Of a DNA stretch of 64,000 nt, positions 29,736 to 38,716 are shown in pieces (the first letter of the stretch is position 1; every line of letters begins with the position of its first letter). Position numbers and translations under genes: made by a program. The notes beneath the pieces were generated by a model. That model was not told the DNA's origin and did not search any database. It saw only the letters and a program-made list of their open reading frames with translations. This stretch comes from Roseithermus sacchariphilus (lineage in GTDB: Bacteria; Bacteroidota; Rhodothermia; Rhodothermales; MEBIC09517), in assembly GCA_003285105.1 (NCBI GenBank), contig CP030158.1, positions 1,402,501-1,466,500 on the forward strand, in the 5' to 3' direction.

Positions 29736-29753
29736 CTTCGGACGTTTTTGTCT
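29736..29753 (-). promoter_or_regulatory. Putative Rrf2 operator, rrf2 copy 2 promoter
   Basis: Minus-strand AGACAAAAACGTCCGAAG, the most diverged of the four sites but with GAC-N6-GTC intact. Its flanks differ from the other copies, so the match is not due to the large direct repeat. Confidence 0.55.
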
Positions 29754-29797
29754 TAAAACGGGACCACATACAATCGTCACGTGAGAAGGTTGCAGCT

Positions 29798-30250
29798 TTC
29801 AGCGGTCAGCCGTCAGCCTTCAGCCCCCAGCCAGAAGCCCGAAGCCCACAGCCCGCAGCCCGCAGCCCACAGCCAGAAGCTCCTCCCCTTGCGAAGGGGA
29901 GGTGTCGCGCAGCGACGGAGGGGTAGACTCGGATGATGGCGGCAGTGCGGCAGTGATGACCCCCTTCCCCCCTTCGGGGGACTTCCCCCTGTACGGCCTG
30001 CGGCCAGGGGGAAGGACTGCTGGTACGATGCCATCAGCCCACAGCCCACAGCCCGCAGCCCACAGCCCACAGCCCACAGCCCGCCGCCATCAGCCCACAG
30101 CCATCAGCCCACAGCCATCAGCCCCCAGCCAGAAGCCCGAAGCCCACAGCCAGAAGCCCGCAGCCCGCAGCCAGAAGCCCGCAGCCCACAGCCAGAAGCC
30201 CGCAGCCCACAGCCAGAAGCCCGCAGCCCACAGCCAGAAGCCCGCAGCCC
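29798..30250. repeat. Composite repeat gap: heptamers around one GC-rich hairpin repeat
   Basis: Heptamer units at 29798-29882 and 30030-30250 (CAGCCAG, AAGCCCG, CAGCCCA) enclose a hairpin-repeat copy at about 29884-30022 with the CCCCTTGCGAAGGGG stem. This fills the gap between rrf2-2 and the transporter gene; no gene or promoter is recognised. Confidence 0.85.
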
Positions 30251-32602
30251 TCACGTCCGCCCCTGCTCCGGCGAGGTGGTCAGGCCCACGGTTTCCTTCA
30301 GGCGTTTCAGCCCTTGCGAGGCCTTGACGGACCACAGCTCCGGCAGGTACCGGCGGACCATCAGCACGGAGCACCCGGCCTGGTCGGCGACGACGTCCGG
30401 GATGGAGCCGAAGAGGACGTTGCGCAGGCGCGACTCGTGCGAGGCGCCGATGACGATGAGGTCGTACGTGGCCGCCTCGATGGCCGCCTGGATGCCGGCC
30501 GTGACGGTGGCCTCCTCCCGTACCAGGTAGCGGACGCGCTCGAAGCCGTCGAGGATGGGCGCAACGTCCCGGGCCAGCGCCTGCCGCTCGCGTTCGGCAT
30601 CGACGTTCTCCCGGACCACGCGCAGCAGGTCGATCGTGGCGCCCGTGGCCCGGGCCACGCGCACGGCGACTTCGAGCCCGAGCCGCGCGTGCAGGCCGCC
30701 GCCCCAGGGCAGCAGCACGGCCCCGACGCGTTCCAGGCCGCGGTTCTTGAGCACGGCCACGTCCGCCCGCACCTCGGCCAGGATGCGCTGCACGGGGCTG
30801 TTGTAGATGCGGCCGACGTTGAAGCCGCCCTGCCAGCCCATCAGCAACAGATCGGCCTCCCGGCGCTGCGTCTCGCTGATGAGGCTGCCGAAGACGTCGT
30901 GGGCGACGTCCGTGACCGTGGTGAGGCGGGTCTGGGCGAGGGGGAGGTCGCCGGCGGCGGGTGGGGCTTCCTGCTGGAGGAGCCGGGCGATGGTGCGTTC
31001 GAGCGAGACGCGCTCGTCCAGCCGCTCGCGGGCCACGTCCAGCGGGGTCTGCAGGGGGACGCGGTGCAGGTGGATGCCGACGACCTCTCCGCCCGCCGCG
31101 CGGCCGGTGGCTACGAAGCGGCCCAGCCGCAGCAGGTCGGCTTCGTGGCGGGGGTTGGCCAGCGCCACCATCACCCGGCGGGGGCCGGCGGTGTCGATGG
31201 GGCGCAGGGGCGGCGCCGAGGCCGCGCCGGCGGCTGCGCCGTAGCGGGGCGCCGGCGCGAAGAACACCCGCCAGCCCTGGCGGCTCCAGGCCGTCCGGAA
31301 GTCGGCCCCGGCGTGCTCGAAGTGCACGCGCGTGCGTCCCCAGAGGGCATACCAGCCCAGGCTGACGACGATGAGGATGCCGACGGCGATCTGGGCGAAG
31401 GGGCCGGAGAAAGCGATGATGGAGAGGCACCCCGCCGCGGCGGCCAGTTGCAGGAAGGGCGCGCCGGGCACGCGGTACGTGGGGCGGTACCAGTCCGGGT
31501 TCGCCGCACGGAGCATCACGCATCCGATGTTCAACGCCGCGTAGCTGTAGAGTTGCAGGACGCTGGCGATCTTGGCGAGCTGCTCCAGGCTCTCGATGGC
31601 CAGGAAGCAGAGTGCCAGCAGCCCCGTCACCAGGATGGCGCGGTAGGGCGTGAGCATCCGCCGGTGGATCTCGGCCAGCCAGTTCGGAATCATCCGGTCC
31701 CGCGCCATCGCCAGGTTGATGCGGGACGAGGCCATGATGCTTGCGTTGGCCGAGGAGAGCGTGGCCAGCAGGCCGGCGAAGATGATGGCCACACCCCCGG
31801 CCCCGCCGAAGAGCCGGCGGGCCGCCTGTGTCAGCGGATCGCGGACCTCCCCGATGGTCTGCTGCGGAAACAGCCCGGCGATCACGAGCAGGATGAGGAT
31901 GTAGAGCAGCGTCACCAGCGCGACCGAGCCGATGAGTGCCCGCGGCAGGTTGCGCGCCGGATCTTTGATCTCCTCGGCCACCGCCGCGATCTTGACGAAC
32001 CCCAGGAACGAGACGAAGACCAGCGCCGTCGTCGAGAAGATGGGTTCGACGCCGAAGGGGAAGAACGGGGTGAAGTGGTCGCCCTCCAGGTGGAACACCC
32101 CGACGACGCTGAAGAGGCCCAGGATGCCCAGCAGGGTCAGCACCACGATCACCTGGGTGCGGCCGGACTCCTTCGCGCCGATGACGTTGAGGGCCGTCAG
32201 CAACACGCCGCCGAGGACGGCGCCCCAGAACGGCGTCAGCGGGGTGAACTGCGCCAGGTACTCGCCCAGCCCGTAGAGGTAGAACGCGATGGCGAAGGTC
32301 AGGCTGAGCCAGATGCCGACGCCGGAGATGGCGCCGAAGGCCGGGCCGAGCGAGCGCGAGACGAAGTAGTAGTCTCCCCCGGAGGTGGGCATTCCGGTGG
32401 CGAGTTCGGCGGCGCTGGCGGCGGTGATGAGGCAGATGAGCCCGGCTCCGAGGTAGGAGAAGATGGCCGCCGGCCCGGTCAGCTCGAGCGCGACGCCGGC
32501 CAGCAGGAAGATGCCGGCCCCGATCATCGTGCCCGTCCCGATCGTGAGCGCGTCCCAGAAGCCGAGTTCGCGCCGCAGGGTGTCCTGGTGGGGTGTCGCC
32601 AT
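30251..32602 (-). CDS. APC-family transporter fused to universal stress protein domains
   Basis: 783 residues from MATPHQDTLRREL (ATG 32602). About residues 10-440 hold 12 transmembrane segments with the APC amino-acid/cation transporter signature (GFWDALTIGTGTMIGAGIF, MPTSGGDYYFVSRSLGPAFG). The cytoplasmic C-terminal part (about 490-780) contains Usp-like sequence: RRVMVALANPRHEADLL at its start and a domain ending in YDLIVIGASHESRLRNVLFGSIPDVVADQAGCSVLMVRR, near the Usp nucleotide-binding pattern. The fusion suggests regulated transport of an amino acid or cation; the substrate is unknown. The long open frame on the opposite strand is a shadow. Confidence 0.9.
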   Translation of the reverse strand: MATPHQDTLRRELGFWDALTIGTGTMIGAGIFLLAGVALELTGPAAIFSYLGAGLICLITAASAAELATGMPTSGGDYYFVSRSLGPAFGAISGVGIWLSLTFAIAFYLYGLGEYLAQFTPLTPFWGAVLGGVLLTALNVIGAKESGRTQVIVVLTLLGILGLFSVVGVFHLEGDHFTPFFPFGVEPIFSTTALVFVSFLGFVKIAAVAEEIKDPARNLPRALIGSVALVTLLYILILLVIAGLFPQQTIGEVRDPLTQAARRLFGGAGGVAIIFAGLLATLSSANASIMASSRINLAMARDRMIPNWLAEIHRRMLTPYRAILVTGLLALCFLAIESLEQLAKIASVLQLYSYAALNIGCVMLRAANPDWYRPTYRVPGAPFLQLAAAAGCLSIIAFSGPFAQIAVGILIVVSLGWYALWGRTRVHFEHAGADFRTAWSRQGWRVFFAPAPRYGAAAGAASAPPLRPIDTAGPRRVMVALANPRHEADLLRLGRFVATGRAAGGEVVGIHLHRVPLQTPLDVARERLDERVSLERTIARLLQQEAPPAAGDLPLAQTRLTTVTDVAHDVFGSLISETQRREADLLLMGWQGGFNVGRIYNSPVQRILAEVRADVAVLKNRGLERVGAVLLPWGGGLHARLGLEVAVRVARATGATIDLLRVVRENVDAERERQALARDVAPILDGFERVRYLVREEATVTAGIQAAIEAATYDLIVIGASHESRLRNVLFGSIPDVVADQAGCSVLMVRRYLPELWSVKASQGLKRLKETVGLTTSPEQGRT

Positions 32603-32945
32603 GGAAAGGCTCCGATACGCTCGTCTGAAACGCCCTGCCCGGGGCGCGGTGGGGCCGGCCAAGATACGGGCCGAGGGGCTATGTTGCATGAGCCGGCGGC
32701 CGGGCGGGGCACGGGGCGGGGCGGTGCGCGGTGGGGCTCGTCGCCGGCGGTGGGCACCGGCGGCGGGCACCGGCCGCGGATCCCGGCGCAGGAGGCGAGG
32801 ATGAGCGGGACGAGTGAATGGCGCATGTGGCGCTCACCAAAGCGCGGGGCAACCCCCTCCAAACCGGCCATGGACGAGGGAAGGCCGTCGCGTACCGTAT
32901 AGTCGGTTTGCCTGCTTTCCCCCACGCTTCTTGCTCGCTTCCTCT
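32603..32945. other. Divergent gene gap without recognised features
   Basis: About 340 bp between the minus-strand transporter and a small plus-strand gene. It is very GC-rich with GGGCACCGGCGGC-like imperfect repeats near 32745-32775. It presumably holds both promoters, but none is clear. Confidence 0.4.
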
Positions 32946-33089
32946 ATGACCGTGCCCGATGCCTCCATCGAAGCCCTGCTGGCCGCGTCGGTACGCGAGC
33001 GGGCGGACTTCATGCTTCGCTTCATCCGGCAGGGCGCGAGCCTGTCCAACGCCCGCCTGGCCGTCGACCTCCTCTTCCGCCGCAACTGA
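32946..33089 (+). CDS. Small hypothetical protein, 47 residues
   Basis: From the ATG at 32946 the product is MTVPDASIEALLAASVRERA and a helical remainder ending DLLFRRN. It looks like one or two amphipathic helices with no known motif. The frame is open upstream to 32814, but the upstream residues look non-coding. It precedes the VTT protein gene on the same strand. Coding status is uncertain. Confidence 0.4.
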   Translation: MTVPDASIEALLAASVRERADFMLRFIRQGASLSNARLAVDLLFRRN

Positions 33090-33195
33090 TCCCCGGTGAG
33101 GTGTGCCCGGCATGGTATCGCCGCCGGGGGACGCCTATCTTGCGCGGGTTCGAGGTCTGTCTGACGCTTCCGGCTCCGGGAGGGCGGTGTTTCGC

Positions 33196-33876
33196 ATGGC
33201 CCAACGTGGACGGTATCTGTTGCTGCTCGGCCTGTTGCTGGCGGCCGCGTTCATGCTCACCTCCGACGCGCTGCACGCGCGGGTGGAGGACGTGATGCGG
33301 GCCGGAGAGCGCCTCATCCGGCGGCACAGCCAGTGGGGGATGGTGGTGTTCGTGCTGCTGTCGATGGCATCGGCCATGCTGGCCTTCGTGTCCAGCGCGC
33401 TCGTGGTGCCGTTTGCCGTGCAGACGTGGGGGCCGGGGCTCAGCTTCGTGCTGCTGTGGCTCGGGTGGTGGCTGGGCGGCGCCACGGCCTATGCCATCGG
33501 GCGGTTCCTGGGACGGCGGATCGCCGTGCTCCTCGTCGGGTCGACGCGGCTGGCGCAGTTCGAGTCGCGCGTCTCTCCGCACGCCACCTTCACGCATGTG
33601 TTGCTGATCCAGGCAGCGCTGCCCTCGGAGATCCCGGGCTATCTGCTGGGGCTGGTGCGCTATCCCTTCGGACGCTACCTGGCGGCGCTGGCGCTGGCCG
33701 AGCTGCCCTACGCCCTCGGCACCATCGTTCTCGGGGAGAGCTTCCTGCGACGGCAGCCCCTGCTGTTCCTGGCCCTCGGCCTGGCCGGGATCGTGCTGAG
33801 CGCCGTCTCCTACGCGCTCTACCACCGGCGAGCGCACGCCAATGCCCCGGATGGCCCTTCCTCCGCCGGACGCTGA
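33196..33876 (+). CDS. VTT/DedA-type membrane protein (TVP38/TMEM64 family)
   Basis: 226 residues from MAQRGRYLLLLGLL (ATG 33196); an upstream GTG-like extension from 33103 adds non-conserved residues. Hydrophobic segments at both ends and in the middle, with the family motifs VVPFAVQTWGPGLSFVLLWLGWWLGGATAYAIGRFLGRR (G-rich re-entrant segment) and LIQAALPSEIPGYLLGLVRYPFGRYLAALALAELPYALG. VTT proteins include flippases and scramblases for lipid carriers; the substrate cannot be read from sequence. Confidence 0.85.
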   Translation: MAQRGRYLLLLGLLLAAAFMLTSDALHARVEDVMRAGERLIRRHSQWGMVVFVLLSMASAMLAFVSSALVVPFAVQTWGPGLSFVLLWLGWWLGGATAYAIGRFLGRRIAVLLVGSTRLAQFESRVSPHATFTHVLLIQAALPSEIPGYLLGLVRYPFGRYLAALALAELPYALGTIVLGESFLRRQPLLFLALGLAGIVLSAVSYALYHRRAHANAPDGPSSAGR

Positions 33877-33891
33877 GGGGCCTTCGCCCCC

Positions 33892-35625
33892 CTACAGGTT
33901 GCGGCGCTTGACCTCCTCGTCCATGTAGGCCACGGCACGGGCGGTGAGGGCCATATAGGTGATGGACGGGTTCTGGCAGGCCGACGACGTCATGCAGGCA
34001 CCGTCGGTGACGAAGACGTTCGGCACGGCATGCAGCTGGTTGTGGGCGTTGAGCACGCTGGTGGACGGGTCCCGCCCCATGCGGGCCGTACCCATCTCGT
34101 GGATGCCCAGCCCTGGTTCGGCGCCGTAGCCGCCCGGCGTGTAGAGGTCGTAGGTGACGATGTTGCGGCAGCCGGCCGCCTCCAGCATTTCGGCGGCCTG
34201 CTCGGCCATGTCCTTACGCATGGCCAGTTCGTTCTCGCCCCAGGCACAGTCGATGCGCAGCACGGGCATGCCGTAGGCGTCCGTCTCGTTCGGGTCCAGG
34301 TAGACGCGGTTTTCGTGGCGGGGAAGCGTTTCTCCGAAGGCGACGAGCGACATGACCCACGGGCCGGGTTCGCGCAGGGCGTGTTTGAGGTCCGCCCCGT
34401 AGGCGGGCAGGTTCGGGTTCATCCCGCGGGCCCAGCCGGGCCGGAAGGCGCTGCCCTGGTAGCCGTAGCCCCGCACGAAGTCCGCGTGGCGCGTGCGGCG
34501 GTCCCACGGCAGGTTGCGGAAGCGGGGGATGTAGATGCCGTTGGGCCGGCGGCCGTAGTAGTAGCGATCCTCGAAGCCCGGCATCTCACCGGAGGCGCCG
34601 ACGCGGAAGTGGTGGTCCATCAGGTAGTGCCCCAGCACCCCGCTGTCGTTGCCCAGTCCGTTCGGGAAGCGGTTGGAGGTGGAGTTCAGCAAGATCTGCG
34701 TGGTCCCCAGCGCCGAGGCACAGAGGAACACGACCTTGCCGTAGTATTCCTCCATCTGCTTCGTTTCCGCGTCGATCACCCGCACGCCGGTGGCCCGGCC
34801 GCTGGCCTCGTCGTAGATGACGCTGTGCACGATGCTGTTGGGCCGGAGCGTCAGGTTGCCGGTGGCCTCGGCCATGGGGAGCGTGACGCCGGTGCTGCTG
34901 AAGTAGGCCCGGTAGGAACAGCCGCGCCAGCACTGGTTGCGGTACTGGCAATGGCTGCGCCCGTTGATGCCCTGCGAGAGGTTGGCCACGCGCCCGATGG
35001 TCATGATCCGGTCCGAGAACGCCCGCTGGATGCCCTCCCGCACGCGCTGCTCGACGGCGTTCATCGCCATCGGGGGGAGGAAGCGGCTGTCGGGCAATTG
35101 CTGCAGGCCGAGGGCCTCGCCGCTGATGCCGACGTACGGCTCCACGTGGTCGTACCAGGGGGCGATGTCGGCGTAGCGGATCGGCCAGTCGACGCCGAAG
35201 CCGTCGCGGGCGTTGGCCTCGAAGTCCATCTCGCTCCACCGGTAACATTGCCGCCCCCACAGCAGCGAGCGCCCGCCGACGACGTTGGCCCGCATCCAGG
35301 TGAACGGCTTGTCCTCGATGTAGGGCACCTCGCGGTCGTTCATCAGGTACGGCAGCGTCTCCTGGCGGAGCAGGTAGTCGCGGTTCTGCACGTAATGCTC
35401 CTCGGCGACCTCCGGGGAGACCAGGTTGCGGTTGGGTAGCTCCCACGGGGCTTTCCACTCCATCGGATACGCGCCGTGTTGCAGGGGACGGCCGCGTTCC
35501 AGCACGAGCGTGCGGTAGCCGCGTTCGGTCAACTCCTTGGCGGCTACTCCGCCGGACATGCCGGAGCCCACGACGATGGCATCATACGCCTCGGCCTGCT
35601 GGGCCAGATGAACGGATCGGGTCAT
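33892..35625 (-). CDS. GMC-family FAD oxidoreductase (gluconate 2-dehydrogenase-like large subunit)
   Basis: 577 residues. N-terminal FAD motif VVGSGMSGGVAAKEL with LVLERG, then ERxxPY-type region NVVGGRSLLWGRQCYRWSEMDF, CQYRNQCWRGCSYRAYF, and the C-terminal IHEMGTARMGRDPSTSVLNAHNQLHAVPNVFVTDGACMTSSACQNPSITYMALTARAV, a GMC C-domain with the active-site His/Asn pair region. It belongs to the periplasmic sugar/alcohol dehydrogenase group that works with a small subunit 3. That subunit is encoded 50 bp upstream. A haem c subunit is not in the window, so the electron acceptor is unknown. Confidence 0.92.
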   Translation of the reverse strand: MTRSVHLAQQAEAYDAIVVGSGMSGGVAAKELTERGYRTLVLERGRPLQHGAYPMEWKAPWELPNRNLVSPEVAEEHYVQNRDYLLRQETLPYLMNDREVPYIEDKPFTWMRANVVGGRSLLWGRQCYRWSEMDFEANARDGFGVDWPIRYADIAPWYDHVEPYVGISGEALGLQQLPDSRFLPPMAMNAVEQRVREGIQRAFSDRIMTIGRVANLSQGINGRSHCQYRNQCWRGCSYRAYFSSTGVTLPMAEATGNLTLRPNSIVHSVIYDEASGRATGVRVIDAETKQMEEYYGKVVFLCASALGTTQILLNSTSNRFPNGLGNDSGVLGHYLMDHHFRVGASGEMPGFEDRYYYGRRPNGIYIPRFRNLPWDRRTRHADFVRGYGYQGSAFRPGWARGMNPNLPAYGADLKHALREPGPWVMSLVAFGETLPRHENRVYLDPNETDAYGMPVLRIDCAWGENELAMRKDMAEQAAEMLEAAGCRNIVTYDLYTPGGYGAEPGLGIHEMGTARMGRDPSTSVLNAHNQLHAVPNVFVTDGACMTSSACQNPSITYMALTARAVAYMDEEVKRRNL

Positions 35626-35675
35626 GGCGGTAATCGGAAGGGACGGAAGGAAACGTCGCGCCGGCCGCGTCGGGT

Positions 35676-36284
35676 TCAGGCGGCCCAGGTACGGTCGACC
35701 GTTTCGCTGGGGAAGGGGACGTCGGCGTCGTAGCGGCCAGGCACGGCTACGTAGCGCAGCTCCTGCGTGGCGCCGATCTCGGACGTGTAGTAGCCGAGCA
35801 GTGTAGCCGCCTTGAACAGCTCGAAGAACGGCGGCGGCACGTCGGGGCCGTTGGGTGCGCTGAGCAGGTCGAAGGTGCGGCCGGCCGGTGCGGCGGCGCG
35901 GGCGTCGGCAACGAGTGCGTCCAGGATCGCCGCCTGCTGCTCCGCCGCCAGCGCGGCGAAGGCGTCGCCGTAGGCCTCACGGGCGCGGGCGTCCACGTCG
36001 TCGAGCCCGTCCAGCATGGCCTGCCGGGTGCGGGGGGGCAGCACCTCCGTCACCAGCACGTCGATGAAGCGGTTCACCTCCGCGGCGCGGGCGCCGGGCG
36101 TGTCGGTTTCGGGGAGGATGGCTTCGGCCAGGGCGGCGGCCAGGTCGTTCTGCTCGGCCGTCAGCGTGGCCGGCTGCCAGCCGGGTTCGGCCCGGCAGCC
36201 GCTCAGCCAGCTCGCCAGCAGCGGCATCGACGCCGCACCGCCCAGCAGCAGGCTCGTTCGTTTGAGGGCGTCCCTGCGGTTCAT
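35676..36284 (-). CDS. Gluconate 2-dehydrogenase subunit 3 family, Tat lipoprotein
   Basis: 202 residues. The N-terminus MNRRDALKRTSLLLGG carries a twin-arginine motif and is followed by a lipobox-like LSGC, so export folded by Tat and lipid anchoring are likely. Family signs are TLTAEQNDLAAALAEAILPETDTPGARAAEVNRFID and the C-terminal PPPFFELFKAATLLGYYTSEIGATQELRYVAVPGRYDAD. Subunit 3 carries its FAD partner across the membrane in known complexes. It is the first gene of a two-gene unit with the GMC subunit. Confidence 0.92.
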   Translation of the reverse strand: MNRRDALKRTSLLLGGAASMPLLASWLSGCRAEPGWQPATLTAEQNDLAAALAEAILPETDTPGARAAEVNRFIDVLVTEVLPPRTRQAMLDGLDDVDARAREAYGDAFAALAAEQQAAILDALVADARAAAPAGRTFDLLSAPNGPDVPPPFFELFKAATLLGYYTSEIGATQELRYVAVPGRYDADVPFPSETVDRTWAA

Positions 36285-36440
36285 GATCGACGGACAGAAT
36301 GCGATGGAAGGACGAAGCCGGCCGGGGTCACCGGCGTGCGTGAAGCACGTGTGAACACGTCATGCCCTGCGGTTCCGTTCCCGGACGGCGGAGATGCAAG
36401 GCGGGCGCGAAGATAGAATGAACGCTTGACTCATACCAGC

Positions 36441-36472
36441 ATATCGATGATTTTCTATATCGACGAATATCA
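36441..36472. promoter_or_regulatory. ATATC direct repeats upstream of arsR, probable ArsR operator
   Basis: ATATCGATGA (36441), ATATCGACGA (36457) and ATATCA (36467) lie in the AT-rich stretch before arsR; a TTGACT hexamer at 36427 could be the -35 element. ArsR autoregulates through AT-rich dyads in this position. Confidence 0.55.
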
Positions 36473-36488
36473 ATACGAGGAGATTTCC

Positions 36489-36887
36489 ATGACGGAGATG
36501 GTTTCGACGGGCGTATCCACCGAGGGGGCCGCCTGTGCCTGCACGCCGGTGACCGCGCACCTGGACGTGCGGGAGGTGGAGGCGCTCGCGGCACAGCTCA
36601 AGGCGCTGGCGCACCCGATCCGCCTGCGCATGGTGGACCTGATCCATGCCCACGGCGGGCAGCTCTGCGTGTGTGAGTTCGAGCAGCACTTCGACGTGAA
36701 GCAGCCCACCATCTCTCACCATCTCAAGATTCTGCGGGAGGCCGGCCTCATCCGCAGCCGCCAGGAAGGAGCCTGGGTGCACCACGCCGTCGAGCCCGCC
36801 GCCTTCGCCCACCTGCGGGCGCTCATGGCGCGCTTCGCCGCGGAGGGTGAGGTGCCGTCTCCCGAAACCGCGATCCGTACCGCCTGA
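36489..36887 (+). CDS. arsR: ArsR-family arsenite-responsive repressor
   Basis: 132 residues from the ATG at 36489, which follows an AGGAGAT ribosome-binding site; an upstream in-frame start lies inside the operator region. The winged helix includes QLCVCEFEQHFDVKQPTISHHLKILREAGL with the Cys60-x-Cys62 pair of the classical As(III) site (ELCVCDL in the family). A second cysteine group, ACAC (about 16-18), sits at the N-terminus and could add a ligand. It represses the operon until arsenite binds. acr3 starts 12 bp downstream. Confidence 0.94.
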   Translation: MTEMVSTGVSTEGAACACTPVTAHLDVREVEALAAQLKALAHPIRLRMVDLIHAHGGQLCVCEFEQHFDVKQPTISHHLKILREAGLIRSRQEGAWVHHAVEPAAFAHLRALMARFAAEGEVPSPETAIRTA

Positions 36888-36899
36888 ACCGCCAGACCG

Positions 36900-38039
36900 A
36901 TGTCCACGTCCGTTTCGCGTCGCCTCTCCTTCCTCGATCGGTATCTGACCCTCTGGATCTTCGTTGCCATGGCCACCGGGGTGGCCCTCGGGGCGCTGGC
37001 GCCCGGCCTGGAGGCCTTCTGGGACCGCCTCTCCGTCGGCACCACCAACATACCCATTGCCATCGGCCTCATCGTGATGATGTACCCGCCCCTGGCGAAG
37101 GTGCGCTACGAGGAGCTCGGCAAGGTCTTCCGTAACACAAGGGTTCTCGGCCTCTCGCTCGTGCAGAACTGGGTGATCGGTCCCGCCCTCATGTTCGCGC
37201 TGGCGATCCTGTTTCTGCGCGATTACCCCGAATACATGGTCGGGCTCATCATGATCGGGCTGGCGCGGTGCATCGCCATGGTGATCGTGTGGAACGAGCT
37301 GGCCGAGGGCGACAGCGAGTACGCCGCCGGGCTGGTGGCCTTCAACAGTGTCTTCCAGGTGCTCTTCTACAGCGTCTATGCCTGGGTCTTCATCACCGTG
37401 CTGCCGGAGGTGTTCGGGCTGGAGGGGGCCGTGGTGGACGTGTCGATGGGGCAGATCGCCGAGAGCGTGGCCATCTACCTGGGCATCCCGTTCGTGGCGG
37501 GCCTGCTGACGCGGTTCGTGCTGCTGCGGGCGAAGGGGCATGCCTGGTACGAGCAGGTCTTCATCCCGCGCATCAGCCCGCTGACGCTCGTGGCGCTGCT
37601 CTTCACCATCGTGGCGATGTTCAGCCTGCAGGGCGGCCAGATCCTCGCGCAGCCGCTGGACGTGGTGCGCATCGCCGTGCCGCTGCTGATCTACTTCGTC
37701 GTGATGTTCCTGGTGAGCTTCTGGATGGGCCGGAAGGTGGGGGCGGACTATGCGAAGACGACGACCCTCTCGTTCACGGCGGCCTCGAACAACTTCGAGC
37801 TGGCGATTGCCGTGGCCGTGGGCGTCTTCGGGATCGGCCACGGGGCGGCCTTTGCGGCCGTGATCGGCCCGCTGGTGGAGGTGCCGGTGCTGATCGGGCT
37901 GGTGAACGTGGCGCTCTACTTCCAGCGCAAATATTTTGGCGACCGCGTCGCCGCCGGCCCGGCCGTCGCACCCGCCGACGTGTGCCCGTCGGAGCTTCAT
38001 CTGGCCCGCCGGGTACCCCTCGATAAAACCAGCGAATGA
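36900..38039 (+). CDS. acr3: Acr3 arsenite efflux permease
   Basis: 379 residues with about ten transmembrane segments. The Acr3 signature [38 protein letters not shown] contains the essential cysteine, and [24 protein letters not shown] is the second conserved region. It exports As(OH)3 from the cytoplasm. It directly follows arsR (12 bp) and precedes arsC, with a heptamer satellite of about 105 bp in the gap between acr3 and arsC. Confidence 0.96.
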   Translation: MSTSVSRRLSFLDRYLTLWIFVAMATGVALGALAPGLEAFWDRLSVGTTNIPIAIGLIVMMYPPLAKVRYEELGKVFRNTRVLGLSLVQNWVIGPALMFALAILFLRDYPEYMVGLIMIGLARCIAMVIVWNELAEGDSEYAAGLVAFNSVFQVLFYSVYAWVFITVLPEVFGLEGAVVDVSMGQIAESVAIYLGIPFVAGLLTRFVLLRAKGHAWYEQVFIPRISPLTLVALLFTIVAMFSLQGGQILAQPLDVVRIAVPLLIYFVVMFLVSFWMGRKVGADYAKTTTLSFTAASNNFELAIAVAVGVFGIGHGAAFAAVIGPLVEVPVLIGLVNVALYFQRKYFGDRVAAGPAVAPADVCPSELHLARRVPLDKTSE

Positions 38040-38042
38040 CCT

Positions 38043-38150
38043 GCGCCGTGGAGTGCTGCGGGCTTCTGGCTGCTGGCTGTGGGCTACTGGCTGTGGGCTG
38101 CGGGCTTCTGGCTGCGGGCTGCTGGCTGAAGGCTGAAAGCTGACCGCTGT
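38043..38150. repeat. Heptamer satellite inside the ars operon
   Basis: About 15 units of 7 bp in GCTG orientation (GCTGCGG, GCTTCTG, GCTGTGG) occupy most of the 158-bp gap between acr3 and arsC. Its effect on read-through is unknown. Confidence 0.85.
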
Positions 38151-38197
38151 TTGCTACGAAACGCCTTTCCCCCGAACAACCACTTCTGACAGCATCC

Positions 38198-38626
38198 ATG
38201 CCAGACAAGAAACGCGTCCTGTTCGTCTGCACGCACAACTCCGCCCGTTCGCAGATGGCCGAGGGGCTGTTGCGGGCGATGGCGGGCGACCGCTACGAGG
38301 TGATGAGCGCCGGCACCGAGCCGCGCGGCGTCCACCCGCTGGCCGTGGAGGCCATGCGCGAGATCGGCATCGACCTCTCGGGCCACCGCAGCGAGCACGT
38401 GGATCGCTACCTCGACCCGCCGGCCGACATCGTCGTGACCGTGTGCGACAGCGCGAAGGAGGCGTGCCCCTACGTCCCCGCCCGCGAGCGGCTGATCCAC
38501 CACAGCTTCGAGGACCCCTCCGCCGCGACGGGCACCGAGGCCGAGCGCCTGGCCGCCTTCCGCCGTGTCCGCGACGCCATCCGGGACTGGCTGGAGGCTA
38601 CGTTCGTTGCCGGGGACGAGGCGTGA
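38198..38626 (+). CDS. arsC: Thioredoxin-coupled arsenate reductase (LMW-phosphatase fold)
   Basis: 142 residues. Catalytic P-loop C11-T-H-N-S-A-R17 (CX5R), and the redox relay pair C83 and C90 in VTVCDSAKEACPY, with DPS in the acid-loop HHSFEDPSA. This is the pI258/B. subtilis type, which reduces arsenate to arsenite and is regenerated by thioredoxin. trxA and trxB are in the same window at 7.3-8.9 kb. It completes a compact arsR-acr3-arsC set. Confidence 0.95.
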   Translation: MPDKKRVLFVCTHNSARSQMAEGLLRAMAGDRYEVMSAGTEPRGVHPLAVEAMREIGIDLSGHRSEHVDRYLDPPADIVVTVCDSAKEACPYVPARERLIHHSFEDPSAATGTEAERLAAFRRVRDAIRDWLEATFVAGDEA

Positions 38627-38716
38627 CGTGCAGAAGGGCAGGGTGCGAGCGTAGCCGTGTTTCAGCCTGTCTCCGAGGCCCTGTCGTTTGTCTGTTCGGC
38701 GTAGCGTGCAGGTGCT

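Noticed and set aside
30314-32902. 862-codon plus-strand frame opposite the APC-Usp transporter
   Set aside because: Antisense shadow; repetitive Ala/Gly/Asp/Arg composition and no domain, while the minus strand encodes 12 membrane segments and Usp motifs.
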